A stretch of 64,000 bases of DNA from Ancrocorticia sp. (GCA_022648165.1 JALCLX010000006.1:124001-188000); one strand, 5' to 3'; counted from the first letter of the stretch, positions 36,072-45,292 are shown. Notes: a model not told the origin generated them from the sequence alone. Numbers and translations: made by a program.

Positions 36072-37205
36072 CTAGCTGCCGTATATGCGGATAGGCATCT
36101 GCAATAGCCGGAATTCTTGTGAATCGTCCGCCTCAGGCGCACTTTGTCCGGTGATAACGACAGGCTTTGTGGGACTTGTGAAGGACAAACGGATGTATTC
36201 GTCAGTCATAACATTCAACCCTTCTTGGAGATAACTCGGGTTGAATGCCATCGTAATATTCTCTCCGTTAAGGTATGCCACTAAAGCCTCGGAAACCTGG
36301 GCATTATCACCTTGACCTGCTTCAACAACAACTTGGCCTTCCGAGAAGGACAAACGAACGGCGGAGTTCTTTTCCACAACTAACCTGGCGCGTTTTATCG
36401 CATCCATGAGCTCACTGCGGGATACAACCGCGTAACCACTCATTTCCGGCGGGAAGAGTCCCCGCACCGGTGGATACTCACCATCAATAAGCCGAGCAAT
36501 GTTTCGCCGTCCATTGGCTGCGAATCCAATAATTCCCGTGCGTCCGCTGTTGTCGATGGCTATATCTATAGAATCAGTGTTCGCCAGAGCTTTTGCGATG
36601 TCGGAAACGCGGGCAGCCCTGACCAGGATGCGAGCTGAAATCTGTGGGTCTGCTGGTTTCCATGTGAGGTCCCTTATAGCGAGCCGGTATCGATCGGTCG
36701 CCATGAGAGAAATATTCTCGCCCTCAATTTCCATGCACACTGAAACAAGTAGCGGCAAGGTATCGTCATTCGACGCAGCAGTTACCACCTGCGCAACAGC
36801 TTCTTGCCATGTTGAACTTTCGACCGTGCCAGTAATCTCCGGCATTTCGGGCAGTTCTGGATAATCTTCAAGTGGCATCGATTGCATCGAAATCTTCGAC
36901 GCCCCGCACGTCACCTCAAGTTTCGCACCGACTACTTCTAGGTCGATTGGCTTATTCGGCAATGCCTTCGCGAAATCTGAAAGCAACCTTCCGTGAACCA
37001 GAATCTCACCAGGTTCATCAACAAGAGCTTCTATTTCGACGTATGAGGAAATATCAGGGTCGAAGGAGCTAATCTCCAGCGTGCCGTCATTTTCCGCCGT
37101 CAGGCGAACACCCGCAAGTACTGGAAGCGATGGGCGTGTCGGGATCGTACGCGCAACCCATGAAACGGCGTCGGCAAAAACGTCATGCTCAACACGAAGT
37201 TTCAC
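36072..37205 (-). CDS. dnaN: DNA polymerase III beta sliding clamp
   Basis: The 377-residue clamp starts at GTG 37205 with AAGG 6 bases upstream. Three structurally repeated domains follow: MKLRVEHDVFADAVSWVARTIP begins the first, and the C-terminal motif FRLLQMPIRI is the conserved hydrophobic binding surface for clamp partners. It holds the replicase on DNA. It lies directly downstream of dnaA. Confidence 0.97.
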   Translation of the reverse strand: MKLRVEHDVFADAVSWVARTIPTRPSLPVLAGVRLTAENDGTLEISSFDPDISSYVEIEALVDEPGEILVHGRLLSDFAKALPNKPIDLEVVGAKLEVTCGASKISMQSMPLEDYPELPEMPEITGTVESSTWQEAVAQVVTAASNDDTLPLLVSVCMEIEGENISLMATDRYRLAIRDLTWKPADPQISARILVRAARVSDIAKALANTDSIDIAIDNSGRTGIIGFAANGRRNIARLIDGEYPPVRGLFPPEMSGYAVVSRSELMDAIKRARLVVEKNSAVRLSFSEGQVVVEAGQGDNAQVSEALVAYLNGENITMAFNPSYLQEGLNVMTDEYIRLSFTSPTKPVVITGQSAPEADDSQEFRLLQMPIRIYGS

Positions 37206-37644
37206 TGCTTACCTTCTTTCCTCCAAGATTCTCCTCCAACTCTACGCGAGGATATGGGCTGCATTGCTAATCGTACGAAAAATAAACCCGCCGTATCGGC
37301 ACCCGCATTGGTGCATCAAGGATAGATTTTTCTTTTGTAGTTATTTAGTAGAAGTAATAGGGGATGGGGATCGTGTGGAAAACTGTTCGAATGCGTGATT
37401 CGGACTGTAAAAGGCTGTGGGTAAGTTAGGGCACGTAATTGTGGATAAGATTCGCAGTTTATCCACAGGGTTCTTTGCGGTGCATTTTATCCCCAGATTC
37501 AGTGCAGTTCTGCTCAGTATGTTCCGCCAAATGAGCCAGGAATCCACATTCTTGTGAATTAATCGGATTTTCGTTGCTAGCGGGCTGGTTGCGGAGCAAC
37601 AGTGGAGAATCTCTGGGCGGCGATAAAGAGTGGATGCAGGAACT
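37206..37644. other. dnaA-dnaN intergenic region: likely oriC
   Basis: This 439-base gap has five DnaA-box matches. Two are perfect: TGTGGATAA at 37440-37448 (minus orientation) and TTATCCACA at 37459-37467 (plus). Three are one or two bases off: 37374-37382, 37416-37424 and 37487-37495. An AT-rich stretch at about 37320-37362 (TTTTTCTTTTG and TTATTTAGTAG) could be the unwinding element. In actinobacteria the working origin is usually in this gap. Confidence 0.8.
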
Positions 37645-39144
37645 CTATCGGCCTTGAGCTGAGGTATTCTTTGCTGCCTGTTTTATTCTGCTCGTCAATT
37701 CTTGGACTTGGTTATACGTTGTCTGCTTCTCAGACATTTGTTTGTTGATCTTTTTGTATGCATGAAGAACCGTCGTATGGTCGCGGCCCCCGAAGATCTC
37801 GCCGATCTTGGGTAGGGAAAGGTCTGTCATTTGCCGGCAGAGGAACATAGCGATTTGACGGGCTGTTGCCGGACCTCGTGACCGATCGGGTGACGTGAGG
37901 TCGTCAATCGACAATTGAAAGTAGTTCGCTGTTTGCGCCATGATCATTCCGGCTGTGACGACTACGTGTTCGGGATCTGCGATGAGATCTTTTAGCACCA
38001 TCTCCGCAAGTCTCAGGTCAACGGTCTGGTTCGATAGCCCTGCGAATGCGGTGACGTTGCGGAGCGCGCCTTCCATCTCTCGGATGTTGGTGGTGATGTT
38101 TGAAGCAATGTATTCAAGAACGTCTCGCGGCACGTGAATGCCGTCTGCGATGGCCTTCTTTTCGAGAATCGCTACCCCTGTCTCTAGATTTGGGCGATCG
38201 ATATCGGCGGTAACACCAGAGTTGAAACGGGAAAGTAAGCGCTCTTCAAAGCCTTTAAGGAGGCTCGGTGCAACGTCAGACGTGATGACGATTTGTTTGT
38301 TGGCATTAGTCAACGCATTGAAGGTATGGAAGAACTCCTCAACCGTTCCGCTTTTTCCACCAATGAACTGAATATCGTCTATGAGCAGGATGTCCACGGT
38401 ACGGAATTGATTCTTGAATTCTGCCATGCGGCCACTTTTTACGGAATCAGTGAAATCACTTGTGAAATCTTCCGACGTCACGTATCGAACTCGCGTGGTG
38501 GGATTCAGACTGAGCGCGTAGTTACCTATCGCGTGCATGAGGTGTGTTTTTCCCATTCCCGATTCAGAATAGAGAAACAGCGGGTTGTACGTTGTTCCTG
38601 GCGACTCGGCCACAGCAAATGATGTGGCATGAGCAAAACGATTTGAATCACCGACGACGAAATTATCGAAGGTGTTGTGTGGATTAAGTTGCGCTTTCAG
38701 ACTGAGCTCAGTGAGATTGGGATGGGAGTTCCACTGTGAACGCGTGAGCTCGGGTTGACTGGGCGATCGTGAAGAACTTACACGCGGTTCTGGCTCAGCT
38801 ATATGTACTGTGGGGGCCGGTTGGGCGTGCGGTGCCTGCACAACGGTGTCCTGCGAAGAGGAATCAGCGTGCATCTCCGTGAGGGCTGGGTCCACGGTTA
38901 TCGTCAGGTGCATGTTCCGCGCCATGATGTCGGATAACTTGGATTCGATTTCGCGGGTTATATGTTCTTCAAGCCAGTTCTTTACGAATTCAGAGCCGAC
39001 GGCAATGACAAAGATGTCGTCTGCTGTGGTTAAGGGTTGTGCCAGCCGGATGAATGCTTCTTGAGCGCCGGAAATCGAGCCTTCAGTACGCAGCAACTCG
39101 ATGGCTGCGTACCACATATCCCGAGCAGGATTGCTCTCATTCAT
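37645..39144 (-). CDS. dnaA: Chromosomal replication initiator DnaA
   Basis: DnaA opens the origin. The 499-residue protein has an N-terminal interaction domain (1-85), a variable Pro/Ser-rich linker (about 90-150), an AAA+ ATPase with Walker A SESGMGKTHLMHAIGN and Walker B LLIDDIQFIGG, and a C-terminal box-binding domain with LPKIGEIFGGRDHTTVLHA. The linker length is average for the phylum. DnaA boxes lie on both sides of the gene. Confidence 0.98.
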   Translation of the reverse strand: MNESNPARDMWYAAIELLRTEGSISGAQEAFIRLAQPLTTADDIFVIAVGSEFVKNWLEEHITREIESKLSDIMARNMHLTITVDPALTEMHADSSSQDTVVQAPHAQPAPTVHIAEPEPRVSSSRSPSQPELTRSQWNSHPNLTELSLKAQLNPHNTFDNFVVGDSNRFAHATSFAVAESPGTTYNPLFLYSESGMGKTHLMHAIGNYALSLNPTTRVRYVTSEDFTSDFTDSVKSGRMAEFKNQFRTVDILLIDDIQFIGGKSGTVEEFFHTFNALTNANKQIVITSDVAPSLLKGFEERLLSRFNSGVTADIDRPNLETGVAILEKKAIADGIHVPRDVLEYIASNITTNIREMEGALRNVTAFAGLSNQTVDLRLAEMVLKDLIADPEHVVVTAGMIMAQTANYFQLSIDDLTSPDRSRGPATARQIAMFLCRQMTDLSLPKIGEIFGGRDHTTVLHAYKKINKQMSEKQTTYNQVQELTSRIKQAAKNTSAQGR

Positions 39145-39588
39145 AAATTAATCGCCTCCACGATATTGCTGGTCACAACGTTTTATGCCAGACGAGCAGA
39201 TTTTCCGGCGCCGTAACTGTGGACTGAAGCCATATTAGGGCAGTTTATTGCTCGTCGCATAACTTTTATCCACAGGATTCTCCACAGCTGTGGAAATTAC
39301 ATGGATGTCATTTTGCTGTGCACAGGGATTGAACCGCGCTGTTTCACGGATCGGGTTTTGTCCACAGGTGTGTATGGAACTGTTGAGGCTCGGCGAAACG
39401 TGAATGGATGGTAGCGGGTAAGTAACCGGACGTGGAGGGTCGCGATGAGATACGTGTCACCGATACGCCCTATTTCGTTGACCATATGCCGGTATGTCGC
39501 GTAAAGTCACGTAGTCACATGTGCGCAGGAGTGCGCTTCTCTGTGCGAAGCTCGTGGGCTTCGCCAAGTATGAAGTGGGAGTAGAACC
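39145..39588. other. dnaA-rpmH intergenic region with a second DnaA-box group
   Basis: This 444-base gap has a perfect box TTATCCACA at 39266-39274 and weaker ones at 39278-39286 (TTCTCCACA), 39289-39297 (TGTGGAAAT) and 39358-39366 (TTGTCCACA). It also holds the divergent promoters of dnaA and rpmH. The boxes may control dnaA expression or form a bipartite origin with the other cluster. Confidence 0.6.
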
Positions 39589-39726
39589 GTGGTCAAGCGG
39601 ACGTTCCAACCGAATAATCGTCGCCGTCACAAGGTGCATGGCTTTCGCAGGCGCATGAGTACCCGAGCTGGGCGTGCGGTGCTCAATGCGCGCCGTCGCA
39701 AAGGCCGTAAGAGTCTCGCGGTCTGA
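39589..39726 (+). CDS. rpmH: 50S ribosomal protein L34
   Basis: The 45-residue, very basic protein begins [19 protein letters not shown] and ends GRKSLAV, the L34 pattern. GTG 39589 follows GGGAG with 7 bases between. It opens the rpmH-rnpA-yidD-yidC operon, conserved around bacterial origins. Confidence 0.97.
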   Translation: MVKRTFQPNNRRRHKVHGFRRRMSTRAGRAVLNARRRKGRKSLAV

Positions 39727-39729
39727 GCC

Positions 39730-40125
39730 TTGTTACCTGCCGACCACCGGATGCGGCGATCGGCGGACTTCGCCGCTGCATTCCGAGGGGCGCGTGGCGG
39801 AGCACACCGGCTCATTGTCGCTATTCAAGCGGATCAGCAAGCCGACCATCCACAGGTGTTGGTCGGCTTCGTCGTGTCTAAAAGTGTGGGTAATTCCGTG
39901 GTAAGGCATCGGGTTGTTCGCCAGTTGCGACACGCTATGCGTGAACGGTTGGGCCAGTTTTCACCAGGTGATCTGGTTGCCGTGCGGGCTCTTCCAGCTG
40001 CTGCAGGGGCCACATACGGCGAATTGGGGAGTGACCTAGATCGTGCAATCGCACGTGCGCAACGGTGCGCGTGGCGCAGTAAAGGTGTGGAATCGGGCAC
40101 AATTGCGAAGCGTGGTGACCGATGA
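39730..40125 (+). CDS. rnpA: Ribonuclease P protein component
   Basis: RnpA binds RNase P RNA to cut 5' leaders from tRNA precursors. The family pattern is clear: MLPADHRMRRSADFAAAF at the start, then VGFVVSKSVGNSVVRHRVVRQLRH with the basic RNR-like signature. TTG 39730 is the likely start because relatives begin MLPxxxRMR. Its stop overlaps the yidD ATG. Confidence 0.95.
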   Translation: MLPADHRMRRSADFAAAFRGARGGAHRLIVAIQADQQADHPQVLVGFVVSKSVGNSVVRHRVVRQLRHAMRERLGQFSPGDLVAVRALPAAAGATYGELGSDLDRAIARAQRCAWRSKGVESGTIAKRGDR

Positions 40126-40457
40126 GGCCTATAACACGCGCTTTAATATCCGCGATTTCTTGGTATCAACGCAATATATCGGCTGGTAGGCCGCGGCGTT
40201 GCCGTTACATGCCCACGTGTTCTCAGTATTCGATAGATGCGTTACGAGTTCACGGAGTTTTCAAAGGTACACTCTTGAGTGTATGGCGGATTCTCCGCTG
40301 CAATCCATGGAGCAAGGGCGGGGTAGATCGCGTTCCTGCTCAAGGTAGATGGCCAGGCCGCCCGCTTGGACTTGACGAATTATTGGCTCTTTATGAGCGT
40401 GAAGATAAAGAGAAGTTGGCATCTGAAGGCCACAGTGGCCATTGCGATGGATGCTGA
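40122..40457 (+). CDS. yidD: Membrane protein insertion efficiency factor YidD
   Basis: RRCRYMPTCSQYSIDALRVHG and LRCNPWSKGGVDRVP are the YidD fingerprint, including the conserved cysteines. The protein aids YidC-dependent membrane insertion. Its ATG overlaps the rnpA stop by 4 bases. The C-terminus adds a short charged tail ending GHCDGC. Confidence 0.95.
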   Translation: MRPITRALISAISWYQRNISAGRPRRCRYMPTCSQYSIDALRVHGVFKGTLLSVWRILRCNPWSKGGVDRVPAQGRWPGRPLGLDELLALYEREDKEKLASEGHSGHCDGC

Positions 40458-40497
40458 CTGAGCATGTCCCTTAACTGAAAGTAGAAGAGAAGAACAA

Positions 40498-41655
40498 GTG
40501 GATACAATCCTCCACCCGATTATGTGGCTCATTTCCTGGGTCATGTATGGCATTCATAGTGCCCTTACTGCAATTGGAATGCAGGGCGGAGCTGGTCCCG
40601 CCTGGGTTCTTTCGATACTTGGCTTGACCGTCACGGTGCGCCTGATTGTGCTTCCTCTCTATAACAAGCAGATTCGCGCGTCGCGGGAAACTCAGCTGCT
40701 GCAACCAGAGATCCAGAAGATTCAAAAGAAATACAAGGGAAAAAAGGATCCCATTTCGCAACAGCGTCAGCAGGAAGAACTGACGGCGCTGTATAAGAAA
40801 CACGGAACCTCGCCGTTCTCATCGTGTTTGCCGGCCCTGGTACAGATGCCGATTCTTTTTGCACTGTATCGAGTGCTCTATGCGTTCCCGCAGATTGCGG
40901 CCGGAAACAAAGATGCGTTGGGCCCTATCACACGCGAGGTTGCGCAGAATTTTCAGCATTCCACGATATTCGGCGCACCACTTTCAGCGTCTTTCTCGGA
41001 CCCAGGCCAAGGTAACCAGACAACGGTTCGCATTGTTGCGGCAGTACTGGTGTTGATTATGAGTGCCTCGATGTTCTACACGCAGCGTCAGCTGACGATG
41101 AAGAACATGCCGGAGAACGCCATGGATCCCAACAATCCTGCGTTCAAGACACAAAAATACATGATGTACGGCATGCCTGTTATTTATCTGTTTTCAGGAG
41201 TTGCATTCCAGATTGGCGTGCTCGTTTACTGGGTATTCGGTAATTTGTGGACGATTGGTCAACAGAGCTGGTTTATTCGTACTAATCCAACGCCGGGAAG
41301 CCGTGCATATCGCGAACGTGAAGCGCGTATTCGGCGCAAGCGCCTGCGGCAGGGTATGACGGAGGAAGAAATCGACCAGCTTGAAGCTGAGGAGCAACGA
41401 GGTGGGCAACGCCAGCAGCCTCTTGGAAAGGCACGTTCCAAAAAGGCCGCACAAAAAAGTGTAAGTGCAGTTGCGGAGAATGTAGAGGAACAAACGGAAG
41501 TGCCCACGGAAGTGCGGGGCAAAGACGGTTTGACAGATGCAGAGCGTGCTCGGAAGCGGTATGAGAGACGTCAGGCGGAGCGTGCTCGGTCTCGGGCAAA
41601 AGCTCAGGCGCGTCAGAAGAAGGCACAGCAAAACAAGAAGCAGCGGAATTTCTAA
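40498..41655 (+). CDS. yidC: Membrane protein insertase YidC
   Basis: YidC inserts and folds inner-membrane proteins. The protein has five membrane helices; WVLSILGLTVTVRLIVLPLYNKQIRAS starts the first core helix with its conserved Arg, and SCLPALVQMPILFALYRVL, YTQRQLTMKNMP and MPVIYLFSGVAFQIGVLVYW follow. The C-terminal 115 residues are a long basic tail rich in Arg, Lys, Gln and Ala, probably touching ribosomes. Start is GTG. Confidence 0.96.
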   Translation: MDTILHPIMWLISWVMYGIHSALTAIGMQGGAGPAWVLSILGLTVTVRLIVLPLYNKQIRASRETQLLQPEIQKIQKKYKGKKDPISQQRQQEELTALYKKHGTSPFSSCLPALVQMPILFALYRVLYAFPQIAAGNKDALGPITREVAQNFQHSTIFGAPLSASFSDPGQGNQTTVRIVAAVLVLIMSASMFYTQRQLTMKNMPENAMDPNNPAFKTQKYMMYGMPVIYLFSGVAFQIGVLVYWVFGNLWTIGQQSWFIRTNPTPGSRAYREREARIRRKRLRQGMTEEEIDQLEAEEQRGGQRQQPLGKARSKKAAQKSVSAVAENVEEQTEVPTEVRGKDGLTDAERARKRYERRQAERARSRAKAQARQKKAQQNKKQRNF

Positions 41656-41716
41656 CTGTGTTGATACGTGAGACGTTCCGGGCGGCCGGCCCGGTTGGAT
41701 AGTAAGGAAGATTCTT

Positions 41717-42298
41717 ATGAGTGAGGCGGAGGATCGCACAGAACTCCTGAAGAAGCTGGACGAGGAAGGCGATATTGCGGCGGATTACCTTGAAGAACTG
41801 CTGGATATTGCAGACCTCGATGGGGATATTGAGATTTCGGTAGAAGCGGATCGAGCTTCGGTTGCGATCGTCTCCGATGGTACTGATCGGCGGCTGAAGC
41901 GCCTTGTAGGGCGGCATGGTGAGGTCTTGGAGGCGCTTCAGGAGTTGACGCGACTCGCGGTGCAGAGCCAAACGGGTGAACGTTCGCGCTTGATGTTAGA
42001 TATTGGTGGTTACCGTGCCGCGCGAAAAGAGGAGATCGCGGCGATAGCACGCGATGCGGTTGCGGAGGCCGAGAGCTCCGGTGAACCGGTCTCGTTGGAG
42101 CCTATGAATCCGTTTGAACGCAAGGTCGTTCATGATATAGTAGCCGCCGCTGGATTGTCTTCGGATTCGGAGGGCTATGGCCCGCAGCGACACGTAATCA
42201 TTACTCTCCCTGAGGAATCGGCTGACTTTCCCGAGGAATCAGCCGATGAAGAGGTAGTTGATGAAACCGTGACCGAAAGCGCGGAATCTTCTGAATAA
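41717..42298 (+). CDS. jag: Jag/KhpB-like RNA-binding protein (KH and R3H domains)
   Basis: A helical N-terminus is followed by a KH-type domain (about 35-105, LKRLVGRHGEVLEALQ) and an R3H domain (about 110-165, NPFERKVVHDIVAAAG). An acidic tail rich in Glu closes the protein. Such proteins bind RNA, often with KhpA, and affect cell elongation. The stop overlaps the rsmG start as TAATG. Confidence 0.93.
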   Translation: MSEAEDRTELLKKLDEEGDIAADYLEELLDIADLDGDIEISVEADRASVAIVSDGTDRRLKRLVGRHGEVLEALQELTRLAVQSQTGERSRLMLDIGGYRAARKEEIAAIARDAVAEAESSGEPVSLEPMNPFERKVVHDIVAAAGLSSDSEGYGPQRHVIITLPEESADFPEESADEEVVDETVTESAESSE

Positions 42299-42936
42299 TG
42301 CTCGATGTGACAGAGGAGCCACCGGCAGGTGGAGAGGAACACTTCGGAAGTGAAGCGTGGAAACAGCTGCTGAGGTATAGCGAACTTCTAGAGAATGAAG
42401 GGGAAGAGCGGGGCCTGATTGGGCCACGTGAACGCAAGCGGCTTTGGTCGCGTCACATTTTGAATTCTACCGCCGTTGTGGACTATATACCCGATGGTGC
42501 ACGAGTGGGCGATGTGGGATCCGGTGCGGGCTTTCCTGGTATCGTGATTGCGATCTTGCGGCCAGAAAGCCGTGTTACGTTGATTGAATCGATGGAGCGC
42601 CGTTGCGCCTGGTTGAGGGATGTCGCGGTAGAGTTAAAACTCTCCAATGTCTCGGTGCGGCATACGCGTTCGGAGGAACTCAAGGGCCGTTTTGTGGCGG
42701 ATGTGGTGACCGCGCGGGCAGTTGCTCAACTGAAGAAACTGATCCCGTTGACATTTCCGCTTATTTGTCCGGGTGGTGCTTTGCTCGCGCTCAAAGGTGA
42801 GCGCGTGGATGCGGAGATCAGTGCCGCCGTTGGCCAGCTGGAGAAGTACCGGGCGGATTGGGCTGATGTGTACGGCGTTGTGCCATTTGGCTGCGAAGAA
42901 GAGACGTATGTCTTGAAGGTGCAGAAGAAGCAATAG
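42298..42936 (+). CDS. rsmG: 16S rRNA (guanine-N7) methyltransferase RsmG
   Basis: The Rossmann motif VGDVGSGAGFPGIVIAIL binds S-adenosylmethionine, with LIESMERRCAWLRDV following. RARAVAQ-like TARAVAQLKKL is the family's central motif. RsmG methylates G527 of 16S rRNA; loss gives low-level streptomycin resistance. TAATG couples it to jag. Confidence 0.95.
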   Translation: MLDVTEEPPAGGEEHFGSEAWKQLLRYSELLENEGEERGLIGPRERKRLWSRHILNSTAVVDYIPDGARVGDVGSGAGFPGIVIAILRPESRVTLIESMERRCAWLRDVAVELKLSNVSVRHTRSEELKGRFVADVVTARAVAQLKKLIPLTFPLICPGGALLALKGERVDAEISAAVGQLEKYRADWADVYGVVPFGCEEETYVLKVQKKQ

Positions 42937-43003
42937 CGCACTGCGATCTCGTGGTGATGTTACCGCGTGGATGCGGCGCATGTGCGGCTGGAGGCGAGAA
43001 CTG

Positions 43004-43017
43004 GTTTCACGTGAAAC
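43004..43017. other. parS: parS centromere site
   Basis: The perfect 14-base palindrome GTTTCACGTGAAAC is the core ParB-binding site. It lies 120 bases before parA. Confidence 0.95.
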
Positions 43018-43025
43018 ATTCGGAC

Positions 43026-43041
43026 TGTTTCACGTGAAACA
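43026..43041. other. parS: parS centromere site, full 16-base form
   Basis: TGTTTCACGTGAAACA matches the full canonical parS. It lies about 95 bases before the parA ATG and may also let ParB influence parAB transcription. Confidence 0.95.
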
Positions 43042-43136
43042 TGGTGGCTACGTTCAACGCGCTTGTGCCGTGTGCCAGTGTGGATATGTCGGGGCTACTC
43101 GGTAGACTGTGATGCAGTATTGCGAGAAAGGCGTAT

Positions 43137-44096
43137 ATGAGCGATCCGAAGAAGGCGCCATCGCGGGAAGCTCGTCGTTCCGAACAGGAGTGGCAAGGCT
43201 TGGATCTGGCGGGCGCTCCCCTAGCAGGAGAATTGGCGTCCGATTTCGACCTCCTAGCAAAAGCGGGTGAGGAGCCGTTGCCGCACCCGCGTGAGACGCG
43301 GATTATTGCGGTGGCAAATCAAAAGGGTGGTGTGGGAAAGACGACGACGGCCGTGAATATTGCGGCTGCGTTAGCGGATGGCGGTCTGAACGTACTTGTG
43401 GTAGACGCAGACCCGCAGGCGAACGCAACTACGGCTCTGGGCGTAGAGCACAAGGAAGGGATGCTGTCACTATACGACGTGATGGAGGGACGCGCCGGCT
43501 TGCTGGACATTGTGGGGCGAAACGCGCGGCATCCGCGATTGTTGATAGCTCCCTCCAGCATTGACTTGTCATTGATCGATATCGATATAGCGGATGCGCC
43601 GGATCGTAGGTACAGGCTCCGCAATTCACTTATCGAAGGTCTCGAAGCACTGCGTGGGCAGGGCGTTGCGGTCGATTATGTGATCATTGATTGTCCGCCG
43701 AGTATGTCCCTGCTTCCGATCAACGCGCTCGTGGCGGCACATGAAGTCATGATTCCGGTGCAATGCGAATACTATGCTTTGGAAGGTTTGACCCAGTTAC
43801 TTCGCACGATAGAAAGCGCACGTACAGGTGCGAATCCGGGACTCCAGGTCAGTACGATTATTCTGACGATGTACAACAAGAACACGAACCTGAGCGCCGA
43901 TGTTGCGGCAAATGTTCGCGAATACTTTCCGGAACAGACATTGGAAACAGAGATACCACGGTCGATTCGGATCGCGGAGTCGCCTTCATTTGGTGAAACG
44001 GTTATTTCCTATGCACCGCGATCGTCGGGAGCGATTGCATATAGGGCTGCTGCAGCCGAAATCGCACGGCGAGGCGGAGAAGAGAAAGGTTTGTGA
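43137..44096 (+). CDS. parA: Chromosome-partitioning ATPase ParA
   Basis: Residues 55-310 form a deviant Walker P-loop ATPase: VANQKGGVGKTTTAVNIAAAL, then VVDADPQANATTALG and IIDCPPSMSLL. ParA binds DNA nonspecifically and is released by ParB, which pulls sister origins apart. The first 55 residues are a polar tail common in actinobacterial ParA. The stop TGA overlaps the parB ATG as TGATG. Confidence 0.96.
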   Translation: MSDPKKAPSREARRSEQEWQGLDLAGAPLAGELASDFDLLAKAGEEPLPHPRETRIIAVANQKGGVGKTTTAVNIAAALADGGLNVLVVDADPQANATTALGVEHKEGMLSLYDVMEGRAGLLDIVGRNARHPRLLIAPSSIDLSLIDIDIADAPDRRYRLRNSLIEGLEALRGQGVAVDYVIIDCPPSMSLLPINALVAAHEVMIPVQCEYYALEGLTQLLRTIESARTGANPGLQVSTIILTMYNKNTNLSADVAANVREYFPEQTLETEIPRSIRIAESPSFGETVISYAPRSSGAIAYRAAAAEIARRGGEEKGL

Positions 44097-45292
44097 TGGC
44101 ACAACGGAGGCGTGGACTTGGGCGGGGTATCGGCGCCCTCATACCCGAATCGCAGGAGGAGGTGCGCGAGAGTCCGATATCCGTCTTCTTCGGAGGCGCC
44201 GTTTCACGTGAAACGGAAGAAGTCACCATCAACGAAGGCGACGTGGAGCGTGAGGGTGCTGCCACAGGTCGGTCTGGGAACGGAAAGAAAACAAGTGCGG
44301 AGGTTTCACGTGAAACACCCAAAACCGTTTCACGTGAAACACCCAAAACCGTTTCACGTGAAACGGACAAGAAGAAAACGGCCACACCCGCCACTTCTTC
44401 CGGAAAAACAGAAGAACTGGCTCTAGAAAACGAGAATGAACTCGTGCCGGTTCCGGGGGCTACATACGCTGAACTGCCGGTATCTGCGATTATTCCCAAC
44501 AGAAAGCAGCCGCGCAGCGTATTCGATGACGACGAGCTAAATGAACTTGCGGATTCGATCAGACAAGTTGGAGTGCTGCAACCGGTCATCGTCCGCCCGC
44601 TAGACGAACCGATACCAGAATCCCCCAGCGCTCGCTATGAGCTGATCATGGGAGAGCGGCGTTGGCGCGCTTCCGAGCGTGCGGAAATGGAAACCATTCC
44701 GGCGATAGTTCGGCGAACGGCGGATGAAGACCTATTACGCGACGCGCTTCTGGAAAACCTCCATCGAGCACAATTAAATCCGTTGGAGGAGGCGGCTGCA
44801 TACCAGCAGTTGCTGGACGATTTTGGGTGTTCTCAAGAGGAGCTTTCCAAGCGAATTGCCCGCTCCCGGCCGCAAATCTCCAACACTCTGCGGCTCCTCA
44901 AACTTCCACCGCTTGTGCAGCGGCGTGTCGCCGCCCACGTGATTTCGGCCGGCCATGCGAGGGCCTTGTTGGGATTATCTGACCCAGCGGCAATGGAGAG
45001 ACTCGCACAGCGTATCGTTGCGGAAGGGCTTTCCGTTAGGCAAGTTGAAGAAATTGTTGCTGTCGGAGATGAGCCCTCAATTACTCCGGCCCGCCACAGG
45101 CGTGCGAAGCGTTACGCGAGCGAATTGGGCGAACTTTCGGTGCGTCTAGCAGACAGGTTTGATACGAAAGTCAAAGTTGAGCTCGGTCAGTACAAAGGCG
45201 CGATTCGAATTGACTTCGCGTCCATTGACGACCTCAATCGAATCCTACGAATACTCGCTCCGGAAGAGGATGACATCTCCATTTCAGAATGA
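44096..45292 (+). CDS. parB: Chromosome-partitioning protein ParB with in-gene parS repeats
   Basis: ParB loads on parS and spreads as a CTP-dependent clamp. ATG 44096 follows AGAAAGG and gives 398 residues. The N-terminal ParA-activating start is MAQRRRGLGRGIGAL. A low-complexity linker (about 30-120) follows with four VSRET peptides at residues 36, 70, 78 and 86, each written by an in-frame parS. Then come the CTP-binding domain (IIPNRKQPR, MGERRWRAS), the helix-turn-helix (LSKRIARSRPQISNTLRLL) and the C-terminal dimer domain. The linker is longer than usual. Confidence 0.96.
   Translation: MAQRRRGLGRGIGALIPESQEEVRESPISVFFGGAVSRETEEVTINEGDVEREGAATGRSGNGKKTSAEVSRETPKTVSRETPKTVSRETDKKKTATPATSSGKTEELALENENELVPVPGATYAELPVSAIIPNRKQPRSVFDDDELNELADSIRQVGVLQPVIVRPLDEPIPESPSARYELIMGERRWRASERAEMETIPAIVRRTADEDLLRDALLENLHRAQLNPLEEAAAYQQLLDDFGCSQEELSKRIARSRPQISNTLRLLKLPPLVQRRVAAHVISAGHARALLGLSDPAAMERLAQRIVAEGLSVRQVEEIVAVGDEPSITPARHRRAKRYASELGELSVRLADRFDTKVKVELGQYKGAIRIDFASIDDLNRILRILAPEEDDISISE
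44201..44214. other. parS: parS inside parB, copy 1
   Basis: GTTTCACGTGAAAC sits in frame in parB and encodes VSRET at residues 36-40. Confidence 0.95.
44303..44364. repeat. parS: Three parS sites in a 24-base tandem array inside parB
   Basis: Perfect 14-base parS cores lie at 44303-44316, 44327-44340 and 44351-44364, with an exact 24-base period. The ten bases between cores are ACCCAAAACC both times. In frame they encode VSRETPKT, VSRETPKT and VSRET. This gives ParB several loading sites inside its own gene. Confidence 0.95.

Larger units (their letters stand above)
42937..43136. other. rsmG-parA gap with two parS sites
   Basis: Two parS copies lie here, at 43004-43017 and 43027-43040, 23 bases apart. 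The second one extends to the full 16-base palindrome TGTTTCACGTGAAACA. The rest is short and likely holds the parA promoter. Confidence 0.8.

Noticed and set aside
44303-44364. Regular short repeats that could suggest a CRISPR array
   Set aside because: Units are exact parS palindromes with 10-base identical spacers inside the parB frame; CRISPR spacers are longer and unique.
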